64,000 bases of DNA from Lota lota (GCA_026745465.1 JACYXH010000706.1:1-64000), one strand, 5' to 3'. Shown: positions 42,640 through 54,892, counted from the stretch's first letter. The notes: a model not told the origin generated them from the sequence alone. Made by a program: numbers and translations.

Positions 42640-44140
42640 ACCTGTACCACAGACCACTGTCCTAGCGTAAGGCGAGAGGAGAGAACCACCCAGTAGGATG
42701 TAGGTAGAACCTGTACCACAGACCACTGTCCTAGCGTAAGGCGAGAGGAGAGAACCACCCAGTAGGATGTAGGTAGAACCTGTACCACAGACCACTGTCC
42801 TAGCGTAAGGCGATAGGAGAGAACCACCCAGTAGGATGTAGGTAGAACCTGTACCACAGACCACTGTCCTAGCGTAAGGCGAGAGGAGAGAACCACCCAG
42901 TAGGATGTAGGTAGAACCTGTACCACAGACCACTGTCCTAGCGTAAGGCGAGAGGAGAGAACCACCCAGTAGGATGTAGGTAGAACCTGTACCACAGACC
43001 ACTGTCCTAGCGTAAGGCGAGAGGAGAGAACCACCCAGTAGGATGTAGGTAGAACCTGTACCACAGACCACTGTCCTAGCGTAAGGCGAGAGGAGAGAAC
43101 CACCCAGTAGGATGTAGGTAGAACCTGTACCACAGACCACTGTCCTAGCGTAAGGCGAGAGGAGAGAACCACCCAGTAGGATGTAGGTAGAACCTGTACC
43201 ACAGACCACTGTCCTAGCGTAAGGCGAGAGGAGAGAACCACCCAGTAGGATGTAGGTAGAACCTGTACCACAGACCACTGTCCTAGCGTAAGGCGAGAGG
43301 AGAGAACCACCCAGTAGGATGTAGGTAGAACCTGTACCACAGACCACTGTCCTAGCGTAAGGCGAGAGGAGAGAACCACCCAGTAGGATGTAGGTAGAAC
43401 CTGTACCACAGACCACTGTCCTAGCGTAAGGCGAGAGGAGAGAACCACCCAGTAGGATGTAGGTAGAACCTGTACCACAGACCACTGTCCTAGCGTAAGG
43501 CGAGAGGAGAGAACCACCCAGTAGGATGTAGGTAGAACCTGTACCACAGACCACTGTCCTAGCGTAAGGCGAGAGGAGAGAACCACCCAGTAGGATGTAG
43601 GTAGAACCTGTACCACAGACCACTGTCCTAGCGTAAGGCGAGAGGAGAGAGAACCACCCAGTAGGATGTAGGTAGAACCTGTACCACAGACCACTGTCCT
43701 AGCGTAAGGCGAGAGGAGAGAACCACCCAGTAGGATGTAGGTAGAACCTGTACCACAGACCACTGTCCTAGCGTAAGGCGAGAGGAGAGAACCACCCAGT
43801 AGGATGTAGGTAGAACCTGTACCACAGACCACTGTCCTAGCGTAAGGCGAGGGCGAGAGGAGAGAACCACCCAGTAGGATGTAGGTAGAACCTGTACCAC
43901 AGACCACTGTCCTCGCGGAGGGCGAGAGGAGAGAACCACCCAGTAGGATGTAGGTAGAACCTGTACCACAGACCACTGTCCTCGCGGAGGGCGAGAGGAG
44001 AGAACCACCCAGTAGGATGTAGGTAGAACCTGTACCACAGACCACTGTCCTCGCGGAGGGCGAGAGGAGAGAACCACCCAGTAGGATGTAGATAGAACCT
44101 GTACCACAGACCACTGTCCTCCGCGGAGGGCGAGAGGAGA
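42640..44140. repeat. 69-bp minisatellite, about 22 copies in two subfamilies
   Basis: The unit begins GAACCTGTACCACAGACCAC and continues with TGTCCTAGCGTAAGGCGAGA, then GGAGAGAACCACCCAGTAGG. Copies from 42640 to about 43905 carry CTAGCGTAAGGCGAG; those from about 43912 to 44140 carry CTCGCGGAGGGCGAG. One copy has CGATAGG instead of CGAGAGG (about 42811). Copies near 43645 and 43850 have 2- and 6-bp insertions. Period 69 is a multiple of three, so minus-strand frames of 525 and 335 codons stay open; no protein is supported. Confidence 0.95.
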
Positions 44141-44540
44141 GAACGTTCCTCATTAAATGGCCGACTCTCAGCAGGTGAATGAACATCACGTCAGCGATGG
44201 AAAAAAAGCCGGTCTATAAAATGTCTTCCTCTTTGATTTGTATTATTTAGTTCAACACTTTCTTCCACAAACAGGGGCAGACTGCTTTGGGAATATATGG
44301 CAGTGGGCCTGTGACCCATAAGAAAGCTACAACACTAAATGAGTGTCATCACTAATTAACCAACAAATTGAATTATCCACTTGTCTCCGTACAATATAGC
44401 CTTCTAAAATATATTGAGCTCACTCAAACCCGAGGCAAACGCCTCCCATGGTGAACCAGAACTTGAGGCCAGGCCGGTATTTGAGCAGCGTCGGTACCAG
44501 CTCAGCGAGGGCTGGAACCGCGGTTCCCGGCAGAACTCAC

Positions 44541-44580
44541 CTTTCAGGTTCTTGGGGTGGTTCTGTTTGGTGCGAGGCAT
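44541..44580 (-). CDS. hivep1: Probable first coding exon of hivep1 (HIVEP zinc finger 1)
   Basis: On the minus strand, ATG at 44580-44578 opens MPRTKQNHPKNLK and the exon ends at a consensus donor GTGAGT (44540-44535). HIVEP1 starts with an almost identical MPRTKQ-HP-NL peptide before its first coding intron. The protein is a very large zinc-finger transcription regulator. The next exon, expected at lower coordinates, is not recognised. The only HIVEP-like sequence there (21138-22012) is on the opposite strand. Because the exon is only 13 codons, the call depends on this short match plus the correct donor and the CpG-rich upstream DNA. Confidence 0.6.
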
Positions 44581-45700
44581 TTTCTCTTCTGCATCCCGGG
44601 TCACAGCGACATCACGCTGGAGGTCGGTTCTGACGGTCTGGACTGGACTGGTACACACGCTTCAGTGGAACTACAGAAGCAAAGCAAATTTTGCCTTCGT
44701 GAAAACATGGGGAAATAAAGGGGGGGGGGGGGGGGGATTTCAAGTCAAAAACTAAAACAACCACAGCACTGCAAATTGTTCCGTGGGCTGCCGTTCATCT
44801 GCATAATGAATGATCCACAGAATAAAAAAAGATCTCCTCTCTCTGCATTGTCGGGGCGCAGAGGAACCATCTATAACCATATAACAACCACACAGCTACT
44901 AAAGCCAACATCAGTTCTCAGTTCTCCGTTAAATTATGCTTTTATTGAATCGTTTGTGGGGATCAAGGATGCTTAGGGATACACGCCTGTCGATGCACGT
45001 GCAAAAAAAACAGCAACTCTCGGTATAACGGGGGACAGCCTTTGTTTTCTCCACGCGCAAATGTTACATAACAGTTACTACAACCTGTGGGTGATAAATT
45101 TTCTACCATTCGCACAACTACATGTGGCGCTACAGCGATGACCTCACCTCACGGTGGAATTCGGTATAGGATGTAGCCGATACACACAGCGCATGCACCA
45201 GTTCACACACACGACACAAAAAAAAGTCAAGATATTTAACGTGCACATGCGCTCACCTTGCAAACCTCGAATAAGTAGCCTATTTTTGCGGAGATGCGAT
45301 TGGGCAGACACGGTGCATTCATTGGCTATATTCAATGATGTTGTCCATCCATGCCTGTGTGTGTGTGCGTGCATGTAGGTGTATGTGCGTGCGCGTGTGC
45401 GTGTGTATGTGTTTGATTGTCTTTAAGTCTATCTGGTCGTCTGTCTGTCTCCTATGTAAGCAGATCTATATTTCAGGAAATACCCCGATAGACACACGGG
45501 GGACAACAGGCGTCAGATCAGCACGTATATATTCGAAGGTGGTCGCTTCATCCTCTCCGTACACACCCGAGAATCCCATGGCTGAAATATGTCCTCTATA
45601 TGATAACCAAGCCCCTTATTACGCACGTCACATTTCCTCACAACATCATGTGTTTGCGTCCAAAAAAAGAAGAAAGTAGGATACCCGGGATGCCATTAGA
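44581..45700. other. DNA upstream of the hivep1-like start
   Basis: Probably 5' UTR or intron in the minus-strand sense. A G homopolymer of about 17 lies near 44720-44736 and (TG)n at 45357-45411. Nothing else is recognised. Confidence 0.35.
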
Positions 45701-46760
45701 ATCGTTAAATCGGCTAATTTAAATCAAGAAGCGCCTGCCACGGGTTTACCACGCTGATGAGGTCCGTGTTCCGGGGGCATGTGCACAAAATAACTAACCA
45801 ACATGAGTGGGGTAATAGCTGGCGATGCGCCTTGCAAACCAGCGCGCGTGGGAATATCTGTGTTCCATGCCTGTTGCGAGTAACACAGGAACGCCATGTA
45901 ATGAGGGCGGAGCCAGGGAAAACCCCTAGCCGTCTCTGCAACGCGCACGATCCCTGGGACACTTCCCAGATGCAAGAAGCACACCGACGTTACAGCCCAC
46001 TGCCTCGCTTCATTTCACCGTTTTGCTACGAGTGTGAAAATGGCGGGGAGAGACAACAATTAGGACATTGATAAAAGAGCCTACTCGTGTCCGAAAAGGC
46101 GTTGCTGGCCAACACGAGATCCCTATGAATGCAGCGACTTGAGCACGCCGAGAAACGCAACAAAGCGAGGCGTTTGGAAACTGAATGACTGTATACTCAC
46201 AGGTGCAGTCCTAGCTATTGTCAGACATTTCGGCTGGAACACACCATTGGGATTTTGGGAGAGGTCTAGATTTTCTCTTTTCACCTTCTCTCTCACTTTC
46301 TATTGCAGGAAACAGGCAGGCCCACTGACGTCACCGGGGGTCCCGTCTCCGCCTCCTAACTGCAGAATGACAACTACTGGGGAGGCGTTCGACGGCCGCA
46401 CATCGCCGTGTTTGTTTAAAGCAAAATAAGTTTCAAACACACACGACGTATCCTCATCGATGTGTTTACTTTACATTTGAGGCGTCCTTCGTTGTTCATT
46501 CGTTTAAAACGCCGTGGGATTGTCAAACAACGAGCGGCTCGACGGTGTCGCTTGTCGTGGACCCCCTTCGGGTGGCCCCCTTTGCACATAGTTTAGGACT
46601 GACGGTTTTCCCGGAGGTTCCTTGTTGTCAGGTCACGTTGTGCCCCTCCACCACCACCGACCGGCCGGGCTTTCCCATGCAAACAGCCGCTGTAGGGAGA
46701 GAGCAATGAGGATCCCTGTATCCGCCGGGACGGAAGCATATTTTGGCGGGCCAACTGACT
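45700..46760 (-). promoter_or_regulatory. Possible CpG-island promoter region
   Basis: CpG dinucleotides become frequent (for example AACCAGCGCGCGTGGG near 45838, CTGCAACGCGCACG near 45936, GGCGTTCGACGGCCGCAC near 46384), against CpG-poor surroundings. An AAAATGGCGG YY1-like site lies at 46037-46046. The position, 1-2 kb upstream of the hivep1-like start, suits a promoter, but no transcription start can be fixed. Confidence 0.3.
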
Positions 46761-48737
46761 GTAGGCCTTCCGCAACAAAAGCGAGGTTTCTTTTCCTCGA
46801 CGACAACTAACGCAGCCATATAGGGGCCTTTATTGTAGCCTGAAGTAGGCATAATAATAAGTCGTTCTTTATTTGATTTGCCCATCATTTATGAAAGATA
46901 ATAAAAAAAAACAGTACATTATTTTATAAATAGACATATTTTAGGTCAATAATTTGGGGCAAAATGTGTTTTAGGATTTCGTCAACTTTCTAACTCAGTT
47001 GCCACCAATAGTCAATAGGGGGCCCACATCGTAACCTTGAAAGATACGGTTTTTGTGACAGACGATTGGGGGGCAACACTAACTCACGTTGGCAACTTAA
47101 CAGCTGGTTGTCTTTGTGGGAACACCATTCTGGTGTTCTTTGTGGGAACACCGTTCTGGTGTTATTTTCAACCACTGTATGTTTTCCATGAATTACAAAC
47201 ACAACACGTTGCCTCAGCAGAAACAAAGTACGGGGAAACATGTTACATGGTTTCCATACGAAGGTGGCAACCAGATCAGTGTAGGCTACAATGAATCAAT
47301 CACGTTGCAAACAAATATGAATACTGAATAGATGAAGGCTACAAAATAAATACATAAATATCTCTCTTGTAATGCAAAAATTGACAGCCATTTTAAATAG
47401 CATAGATAGACAGCCCTTGGAAAAAAAAGTGGCCTCTAAAATACAGATCAGATGACGCGACGCGGCTGATTTAACGCTCGAAAACACCGTTAATGAGACG
47501 GTTTCTTCGGAGCCTGCAGAGAGCTGAATCTCTCGGCTCGTGTTGTGTTATGTCAAATTCAACTCACACAACTCGGCCAATTTTGATACAAGCCTAATGC
47601 AACCGCTTCTGGAACACGGATAGCCGATGTCTGCGTTATTTATATAATCCAAAAAACGATTTACAAGACCTTACATTGCATTTTGGATTCAGTGAAAGGG
47701 CGCGCTTTTCATAACGATACTGTCTGTCAGTAAAAATATGTAGTTAATTTTATTTGTGTTGCTCCGGCCCCCCACCTGCAGTACAGCGGCGTGACGAGCG
47801 AGTTGCTCCCCCAGAGGGGCCAGAGGCAGCGGGCCATTTCACCGTTGAACTCGGGGACCCACTGCCACTCGGCGTTCCCCTGGAAGCAGACTTATGCCAC
47901 GGAATATTGAAAGTACCCTTTGTAATTATTAGGGTTCGTTCGTTTTTTTCCGTTCCGTGTTCATGTCTTGATATATTTTGTCCGTTTGTTTTTGTCTATC
48001 AGACTTAGGAAGTTATATCAATGGTCCTGCCAAAATGGTTTAGTTGTTGAATGTAAGCAGTTTTATACCGCCTTTAACTTTGAAAGAGGACTTCTAGTTT
48101 AAATAGAAGTTTACAAATAGAAACGCTTTATTTCCTTATTTCTTCCTTCATGAATCTTTTGTAATGCTTGAGGTACAGGAGCCTTTGACATTTTTTGACA
48201 CACGGTCAATGTAACTGCCTCTGTCACGTTGGTTTGTTTTAGGTATTTGCACTTTTTATTATTTAATTTATTTTGAATTGTACGTTACAACAAGACGGAA
48301 ACTAATTCTTGGTTCCGCCCGAGTGTTGTCACCCGGGCGCCTTTTTTAGCGACCCCAAGGGAAACTTGACCGCATGGGCGAATTATTTTCCACTGTAGCG
48401 TGTTTCAAGTACATACTTATCGAAGAAGGTAAAGGACATTAAAATATATGTTTTAGCACCTCTGGGACACAAGCCGCAATGAGGTTTTGTTAAACTAGTT
48501 ACTTTGCTGAGAGTGTTTGTGTGTTACATGCGTCATTTTTGGTGTGAAATGTGCATGGAGTGTCTAGTTGTGAGTTGATTGTAGCGCCGAATGTGTGAGA
48601 CATGCACACGGCGTTATTTATGTTAATGTATTTTTTCTTTTCTTTAACCCAGTTCTCACGGGTTGAACAGCAATAAAACCCTGTATATTAAATCAAGATC
48701 TCATGCCTCATGCCTTTCACCGGAGGTGTTACAGTCA
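46761..48737. other. Unassigned spacer
   Basis: A 24-26-bp tandem duplication (TCTTTGTGGGAACACC...TTCTGGTGT) sits at about 47109-47162. No gene is recognised. An AG-bordered GC-rich segment at 47781-47900 has open frames but no motif. Confidence 0.4.
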
Positions 48738-48868
48738 ACCTGCTCCTCCTTCTTCCTAACTGCCCATCCGTTTTCATTGTTTTTTTTTCATGTTTTTTTG
48801 TTCTTAAAAAACAAAACAAAAAAAAACAATGAAAACGGATGGGCAGTTAGGAAGAAGGAGGAGCAGGT
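48738..48868. repeat. Perfect inverted repeat: 51-bp arms, 29-nt loop
   Basis: Left arm 48738-48788 starts ACCTGCTCCTCCTTCTTCCT and ends in nine T. The right arm 48818-48868 is its exact reverse complement. The A/T-rich loop is 48789-48817. No terminal transposon motif is seen. A transcript would fold into a long hairpin with no mismatches. Confidence 0.95.
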
Positions 48869-49120
48869 AAACCCGTTTACGTTTTACGTTTAAACACCGA
48901 ACGATTTCATTTCCTCGGGGCCAAAACCCAGAGGATGACAGACAGTTTTTTCCCCCCAAGCAGCCAGGCTCCTGGAGAAACCCATGACCCCCAAACCAAC
49001 CCCACGCACACTACAACAACCCATTTGATTATCTGCATTATGTTCTGTATTTTGCACAGCATTTTATTTATTCATTTATTTATTGCACTACCACCGTGGT
49101 TGGTACCACTACCACTTGAA
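48869..49120. other. Unassigned spacer
   Basis: No gene or repeat is recognised apart from a short TTTATTTATTCATTTATT run. Confidence 0.4.
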
Positions 49121-49350
49121 CACATTTTTGTATTGATGTTGCTACTTATTATTACTTACTTAGTTATTGATCTTGTATTGATGTTGCTACTTATTATTAT
49201 TATATCATTACATACTTTGTTATTGATCTTGTATTGATGCTGCTATTTATTATTATTTATTATACTTACTTTGTTATTGATCTTGTATTGATGTTGCTAC
49301 TTATTATTACTTATTATTACTTACTTTGTTATTGATCTTGTATTGATGCT
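49121..49350. repeat. Tandem repeat of TTGTATTGATGTTGCTACTT type, about 4-5 copies
   Basis: Irregular period (roughly 45-60 bp). Each copy has TTATTGATCTTGTATTGATG followed by TTATTATTA words of variable number. Confidence 0.8.
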
Positions 49351-49816
49351 GCTCTGTGACTGTTGAGGATCCAAGCCTAAGAATTTTACTCTTGCGTACT
49401 TCTACGTTAAGAGATGATTCTGATTTTATTTCGAAGTAAACCGGAGGTGATAGCCACGGGGAACGCCTTTGATTTGCAGATTAACGTTTTACTTCAGATA
49501 CTTCCGGTTCAGATTTGGACTGTTTCTTCTAAGGCTATAATTTATTTGGCTGCTTTGTTGGAGATTTTAACAGACGTTTAGGAACAATGGCCTCCAGCAG
49601 CCTATGGGACTAGCTGATAAACGGTTACGATAGAAACACCATTCACTGTCACAGCCTTGCTAGCCGGTCCCGCAGTATGCACTTAGCCTGTGAGAGCGTG
49701 TCACTTTCCAGCACGAGGACGTTGACGTCATCCTCCGTGTGAGTACATTGATCTGAGCTTCCAGCACGCGCCGTGTTAGCTGAAGCAGGCCGAGCCTCCA
49801 AACACCGTAGCATGGT
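49351..49816. other. Unassigned spacer left of DIRS copy 2
   Basis: No gene is recognised. Confidence 0.4.
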
Positions 49817-50000
49817 TCTAATTTCATGTAGGCTACGCCGTCTAGGCTTCGCCTTATGGGCTTGTCCCGTGCGCGCACTCGCGTGCACTGAAAATTTTCA
49901 GCAATGCACCAATCAACGTGGGCACAGCCCACACTTCCCACGGCACCGTGTATATAACGCGGCGCACAGCTGCGTTCGTCCTCTTTTTTCTTTCAGCATT
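49817..50000 (+). repeat. Left terminal inverted repeat of DIRS copy 2
   Basis: Starts CTAATTTCATGTAGGCTACG and includes TATATAACGCGGCGCACAG. It is inverted relative to about 54920-55080. Confidence 0.9.
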
Positions 50001-50024
50001 TGTACCAACAAAAACTAACTAAAC

Positions 50025-51290
50025 ATGATGACTTCATGCAGCAGCGGCGTGGCGGCATCTGCGGAGGTACGGCCCTTTTCAGGGCCTCTCTGCTCCTCTT
50101 GCCCGGCGATCCTTGCTCCGGACGACGGGCACGTCATGTGTTTCCGTTGCCTCGGTGCGGAGCACGCCATGGCAGCCTTTTCAGGCTCCGGCTCCTGCGC
50201 CGCCTGTACCACCCTACCTCAAGAGGTTCTCCTCTCGAGGCACCTGTTTTTTTTCCCCGTCGGTGGAGCTCGCGGACGCCATCGATATCTTCGACGCCGT
50301 GGCGACACCGGGGGAAGACGAGGACTACGACCTCGATGTGGACTCCGCGTCGGGGACTTCCTCAAGGCCTTCAGGGGTTTTGCCCCCGGAGAAGCCGCAT
50401 CGTTTCGCCGACCTGTTCGGCGATATCATGGGCGAGGCAGCGGCCATCAAGGGCATCGCCATGCCACCTCCGCCGCCCTCCCGGAACTGGACGACATGCA
50501 GGGGGACTATTTTAGGCCTCCTTCGTCGACCAGACGGCCTACTATATGCCCTCTGTTCCCACCCGTTCAGCGGTATCTTACCGCGGCGGCTGTGGACCCG
50601 TCCTCCCTTAAGGCCCCGGTGAAGGCGTTCACCGATTTCACCAGGGTGGAGGGGTGGTCCGCCACACACAGGCGAGGGGGATACCTCGCCTGGAGCCTCC
50701 TCTGGCAGCGCTCCTCTGTCCGGGCGCCGGATGGCGTCCGAACGAGAAGCCGCTGCCCCCCGACCGGCTTCTCAAGCAGCTCGCTGCCTTGTGGGACAGA
50801 TCCTTTGTCTGCGCCTCACAAGCAGCGGCGGCCGTGAACAACATTGCCCTGCTTTGTCCTCTGCCCTGTCGGCCATGACAGTTGGCAAGGATTCGTTCAG
50901 GCACGGACGTGGAGAAGGTCGCTAGATTCTCCGGCGCTGTCCCCAGCTTTGCCAGCCGGTTGGCGGTTACTGCCGGACAGTCAGGGGGCGTGGGCGACCA
51001 TGGGTCATCGAGCCATGTGGCTGTCCCACTCTCCTCGTCCCAGGACAGAGAAAGCTGGCGGGCTTATCCAGGGTCCCGTTGCCGCGGACGGCTACATCTT
51101 TAAGACCTCGGTTTAAGCGGGAGGTGTCTGCACCTCCAGTCTTTTCCTTGAGAGGCCGTTCGAGACGGCAGTAAGGAGCCGTCTCAGGGCGTCCCTCCTC
51201 CAGAGGCTCAGCGGGAGGCTGTCGCCGGCAGGAAGCGGGGGGTCGACCAGTCCTCAGATTCCCCGCCGCTGCCAGCCCCGAGCCGCCCTA
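50025..51290 (+). pseudogene. DIRS gag-like region (copy 2), frameshifted
   Basis: Begins at the same ATG as copy 1 (MMTSCSSG at 50025) with the Cys-rich segment LCSSCPAILA / MCFRCLGAEHA / CAACTT. From about 50260 the frame changes repeatedly. The basic C-terminal tail seen in copy 1 (16900-17500) is shortened and scrambled at 51040-51290. Clearly degraded compared with copy 1. Confidence 0.65.
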
Positions 51291-51292
51291 GA

Positions 51293-52483
51293 GTGCGCAA
51301 CGAGGCGGAGAGGGGGAGATGCGGTAGTTGGGCCCACGTGCAGGGTCCGCTCGCATCTGCTTCCCTCCCTTTCGAGGTACGCCCGTTGGTAGAGCATTCC
51401 GGACAACGTTCCTCATGGCTGCTGAGCCGCGCCGAGTCATGCGTTGGGGCGGGCATTCCTGTTCCCCTCTCGTCTCCCACCCTTGGGGTTGGTGGCTGTG
51501 GCAGCGGAGGTGGCGTGAGTATAGCAGGGGCTGTCTCGCTTCCTCGAGTCTCTGGTTCCCGCTACTTCCTGGTTGAAGAAGTGGGGGAGATGAGACCCAT
51601 TCTGGATCTTCGCGTTCAACAATTTTGTTGCCGCGAGGAACTTCAGAATGCTCACCACCAGAGCGTTGCTCCGGTGTGGATGAGAGAGGGCGACTGGTTC
51701 ACATCCCTGGATCTCAAGGATGCGTACTTCCACGTCCCCATTCTCCAGGCTCACAGGAAATTTCTCCGCTTCGCCTTTATGGGCGTGGCGTACGAGTACC
51801 AGTGCCTGCCGTTCGGTTACTCTCTGGCCCCACGCACGTTTTCAAAGTGTAGAGAGGCAGCGCTGGGACCGCTCAGGCGTCAGGGAAAGAGATACTTTTA
51901 CCTCGACGACCTACTGATTCTGAGCGACTCAGAGGAAGCTGCGAGAAGAGACACCATGACGGTGATAAATCATCTCTCCGCGTTGGGTTTCGCCATCAAC
52001 TGGGTAAAGAGCTCTCCGCTCCCCAGCCGCCGGCTAGTCTACTTGGGGCTTTGCCTAGACTCCGTCACGTTCACAGCGACGCTCTCGCCTCCTCGGCGAG
52101 ATGCTGTCCTGTTGGCGCTCTCCCGTTTTCACACTCGCGGAAGAGTGACCGCACTGTCCGTCATGCACCTGTTGGGACTGATGGCAGCTGCTCACCATGT
52201 GGTGCCCCTGGGTCTGCTCTTTATGCGCAGACTACAGCGGTGGTTTTGCTCGCCAGAGACTGGACCCCAAGAGACACAAGCGCAGGCTACTGTCAGTTCC
52301 TCGCTCGGTGTCTCCAGACCTGAGATATTGGGGGAGTTCCCCGGCTATTCTCAGAGGGGTTCCCCTAGGCAGAGTCACGTCTCACGTGGTGGTCTTCACG
52401 GACGCCTCGTTGACGGGTTGGGGAGGAACGTGCCTTTCCCACTCGGTCGGAGGCGAGTGGCCGACTCTCCCCACTCCACATAA
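51293..52483 (+). pseudogene. DIRS reverse transcriptase / RNase H start (copy 2)
   Basis: A 396-codon frame with LDLKDAYFHVPI near residues 141-152, CLPFGYSLAPRTF near 173-185, and catalytic YLDD in YFYLDDLLIL near 203-212. It loses the RNase H frame near 52247, where an extra T in GTGGTTTTGCTC, relative to copy 1, shifts it. It also lacks two bases near 51614 (CGCGTTCAAC against CGCGTCTTCAAC). Not functional as written. Confidence 0.7.
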
Positions 52484-52488
52484 TAAAT

Positions 52489-53730
52489 GTGCTGGAGCTC
52501 ATCACGGTGAGGAAAGTGCTTGTACACTTCTCTCACCTGGTGTGCGGCCGCCACGTTCTGATCCGAACGGACAGCGTGTCAGCGGCAGCATACATAAACA
52601 AACAAGGGGGAGTGCGCTCCGCTGCTCTCCACCGAGCAGCAGTCGAGCTCTGGCTGTGGGCTCATCAGAACCTGCTCAGCCTGAGAGCCCTGCATATCGC
52701 GGGTGCCCTGAACTTTGGGGCGGACCTCATGTCTCGCGGCGGTCCCCGCCGAGACGAGTGGCGGTTACATCCCGACATTGTCAGACTGATCTGGCAGAGG
52801 TTCGGGATGGCTCAGGTGGACCTTTTTGCGTCCAGGGAGAACACCCACTGCAATCTGTGGTTCTCTCTCAGCCCTCGGGATCTTTCCCCGTTGGGGGTGG
52901 ACGCGATGGCTCACACACCGTGGCCGCGGGAACTCTTATATGCGTTCCCGCCGCTTCAACTAATCCACCCTCTCCTAGAGCGGGTCAGGCAGGAGGGGAT
53001 TGTCCCTCATTCTAGTGGCCCCGGAGAACCGCTCAGCTCTGTGGTTCCCAGAGCTAGCGGCGCTCTCTTGCACGGAGCCGTGGCCGGTACCGATCAGACC
53101 AGACGCGCTGACGCAGGCTCACGGGACGGTGCACCACCCACCCTATGTGACGGGTCGGTTGTTGGTTTGGCTTCTGAGAGGTTGATTTTGCAAGGCAGAG
53201 GTCTGCCAGCGTCAGTTATCAACACTATTCAGAGTGCTCGCGCGCCTTCCACTTCCTCCCTTTACGCGGCGAAGTGGGGCGCTTTCTCTACGTGGTGTGA
53301 CCTCAACCACGTTATCCCATCTCGCTGTGAGGTGGGAAGCGTGCTGGGGTTCCTTCAGTGTTTACTGGAGAAAGGTTTGGCTTTCTCCACCATCAAAGTC
53401 TATGCGGCAGCCGTTTCGGCTGGCCACGCAGGATATGACGGGAAACCGGTTTTCAGCCACCCACTGGTCAAGAGATTCTTGCGTGGGGTTAGACGTGTTA
53501 AACCTGTTTCTCGTGTGCTCACACCGCGCTGGGATCTTCCCACCGTGTTGCGGGGTTTATCCAAGGACCCTTTCGAGCCTCTGTCTCAAGCCCCTTTGGA
53601 TGCCATTTCCTTTAAAACAGCGCTCTTTATTGGCTTTGGTTTCTGCCAAACGTGCCGGCGAGTTAGCCGCGCTGTCTGTCAGCCCGAGCTGCTTGTTATT
53701 GAACGAGGACAGCTCCTTCGCGCTACTTAG
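52489..53730 (+). pseudogene. DIRS RNase H / methyltransferase-like domain joined to recombinase N-terminus (copy 2)
   Basis: A 413-codon frame. RNase H C-terminal half (RTDSVSAAAYINKQGG, HIAGALNFGADLMSRG), then the DIRS methyltransferase-like domain (VDLFASRENTHCNLWFSL). One extra G at about 52994-52999, relative to copy 1, shifts this frame into the overlapping recombinase frame, which begins the N-terminal core-binding region (GRGLPASVINTIQSARAPST). The fusion is therefore a frameshift artefact of a normally overlapping gene pair. Confidence 0.75.
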
Positions 53731-54231
53731 ACCCAATCCTGCGTTCCTCCCCAAGAACATTCTCAGTTCTTTTCGGTCGAGGGATATTGTGCTTAAGGCT
53801 TTTCACCCCCCGCCTCATACTAGTGAAGCGGATGCGCGGAGTTACATCTCCTGTGCCCGGTTCGGGCATTGGCTATGTACGTGAAACGATCAGCTGAGTT
53901 TCGCTCCACACAACAGTTGTTTGTGTGTTATAGCGACGCTGCCAAGGGTCGCGCTCTTTCTAAGCAGCGTCTGTCCCGCTGGATATGTGAGGGTGTCTGC
54001 TTAGCCTACTCTCGGCAGGGCTTAGCGCCACCGCTGGGTGTTGTTAGAGCTCACTCTGCACGAGGGATGGCCGCTTCATTGGCGCTATCCAGGGGCATTT
54101 CGGTGGAAGACATTTGCGCGGCTGCGTCATGGTCTTCCCCCGATCCTTTTATTCGTTTCTACATGTTAGACATGTCCAGGGGCTCGCTCGGCCACTCTGT
54201 GTTGGAGTCGGGCTCCCTCTCTACGAATTAG
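53180..54231 (+). pseudogene. DIRS tyrosine recombinase (copy 2), frameshifted
   Basis: The tyrosine recombinase would integrate the circular DNA intermediate. The N-terminal SAM-like region runs from about 53180 (SVINTIQSARAPSTSSLYA). The catalytic domain carries Arg in SAKRAGELAAL (about 53643-53675), His-x-x-Arg in RAHSARGMAAS (about 54050-54082), and the nucleophilic Tyr in FIRFYMLDM (about 54149-54175). These sit in different frames: changes occur near 53600-53640 and 53865-53880. All catalytic residues are present despite the indels. The whole domain is missing from copy 1. Confidence 0.85.
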
Positions 54232-54788
54232 ATATTGGTTTATCGTTCATCAGAGCCTGTTACGCTCGTGATGTCGCTCAGCTTCATTCTCTCTCCGCTG
54301 TCACCCGATGGTGTTCCAGCGTGGGTACTGAGCTCAGGAGTGACAGGTTATTATTACTCTGATTACGGTTCGTAACCGGCGTTTTATATCCTGCCCTCTA
54401 TTATTAAACATTGCACAACAGGTTTCCTCCTGTCGCCTCTTTGAGCGTAGGTAGGAAGGGCCTTGTTGCTCGTTGCTATTGGTAGCTTGATTTTCCTCCT
54501 AGCGCCGCCCCTATGGTAGCGGACGTAGGAGAAGCCTTGTTGCTCTGCATTCCCCCTTTTCGTGTTCATCGAATTACGGGTTGAGTCAGAGTTACAGACT
54601 CACTCTATTCTCTTTATCATCGCTTTGCGTGTTTTTAAGAGAATTCGGGGTTTCTTATTTAGCTGTTGTGTTTTGCACATCTTCGGCTTATTGAGTCTGA
54701 TGTGCCCTGTGACTTACGTCCTTATTTTTTTTGTGACTTGGGTCCAGCAGGAGTACATTTATCGGGCTCCGCTCGCAGCTTCACCTTA

Positions 54789-54892
54789 GCCCATAAGGCG
54801 AATCCTAGACGGCGTAGCCTACATGAAATAGAGCGATAGTTATGTTATTATAACTCTAGTTCTATGATTGTAGGCATAGCCGTCTAGTTTCC
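54789..54892 (+). repeat. DIRS internal complementary region (ICR)
   Basis: The left half (GCGAATCCTAGACGGCGTAG...CATGAAATAGAG) is complementary to the extreme left end of the element. The right half (CGATAGTTATGTTATTATAA...GATTGTAGGC) is complementary to its extreme right end, the two meeting at about 54833. This back-to-back arrangement is the defining DIRS1 feature thought to template circular DNA formation. Confidence 0.9.

Noticed and set aside
42612..44189. 525-codon and 335-codon minus-strand frames
   Set aside because: They exist only because the 69-bp repeat period is a multiple of three. The repeated 23-residue translation has no homology, start context or codon signal.
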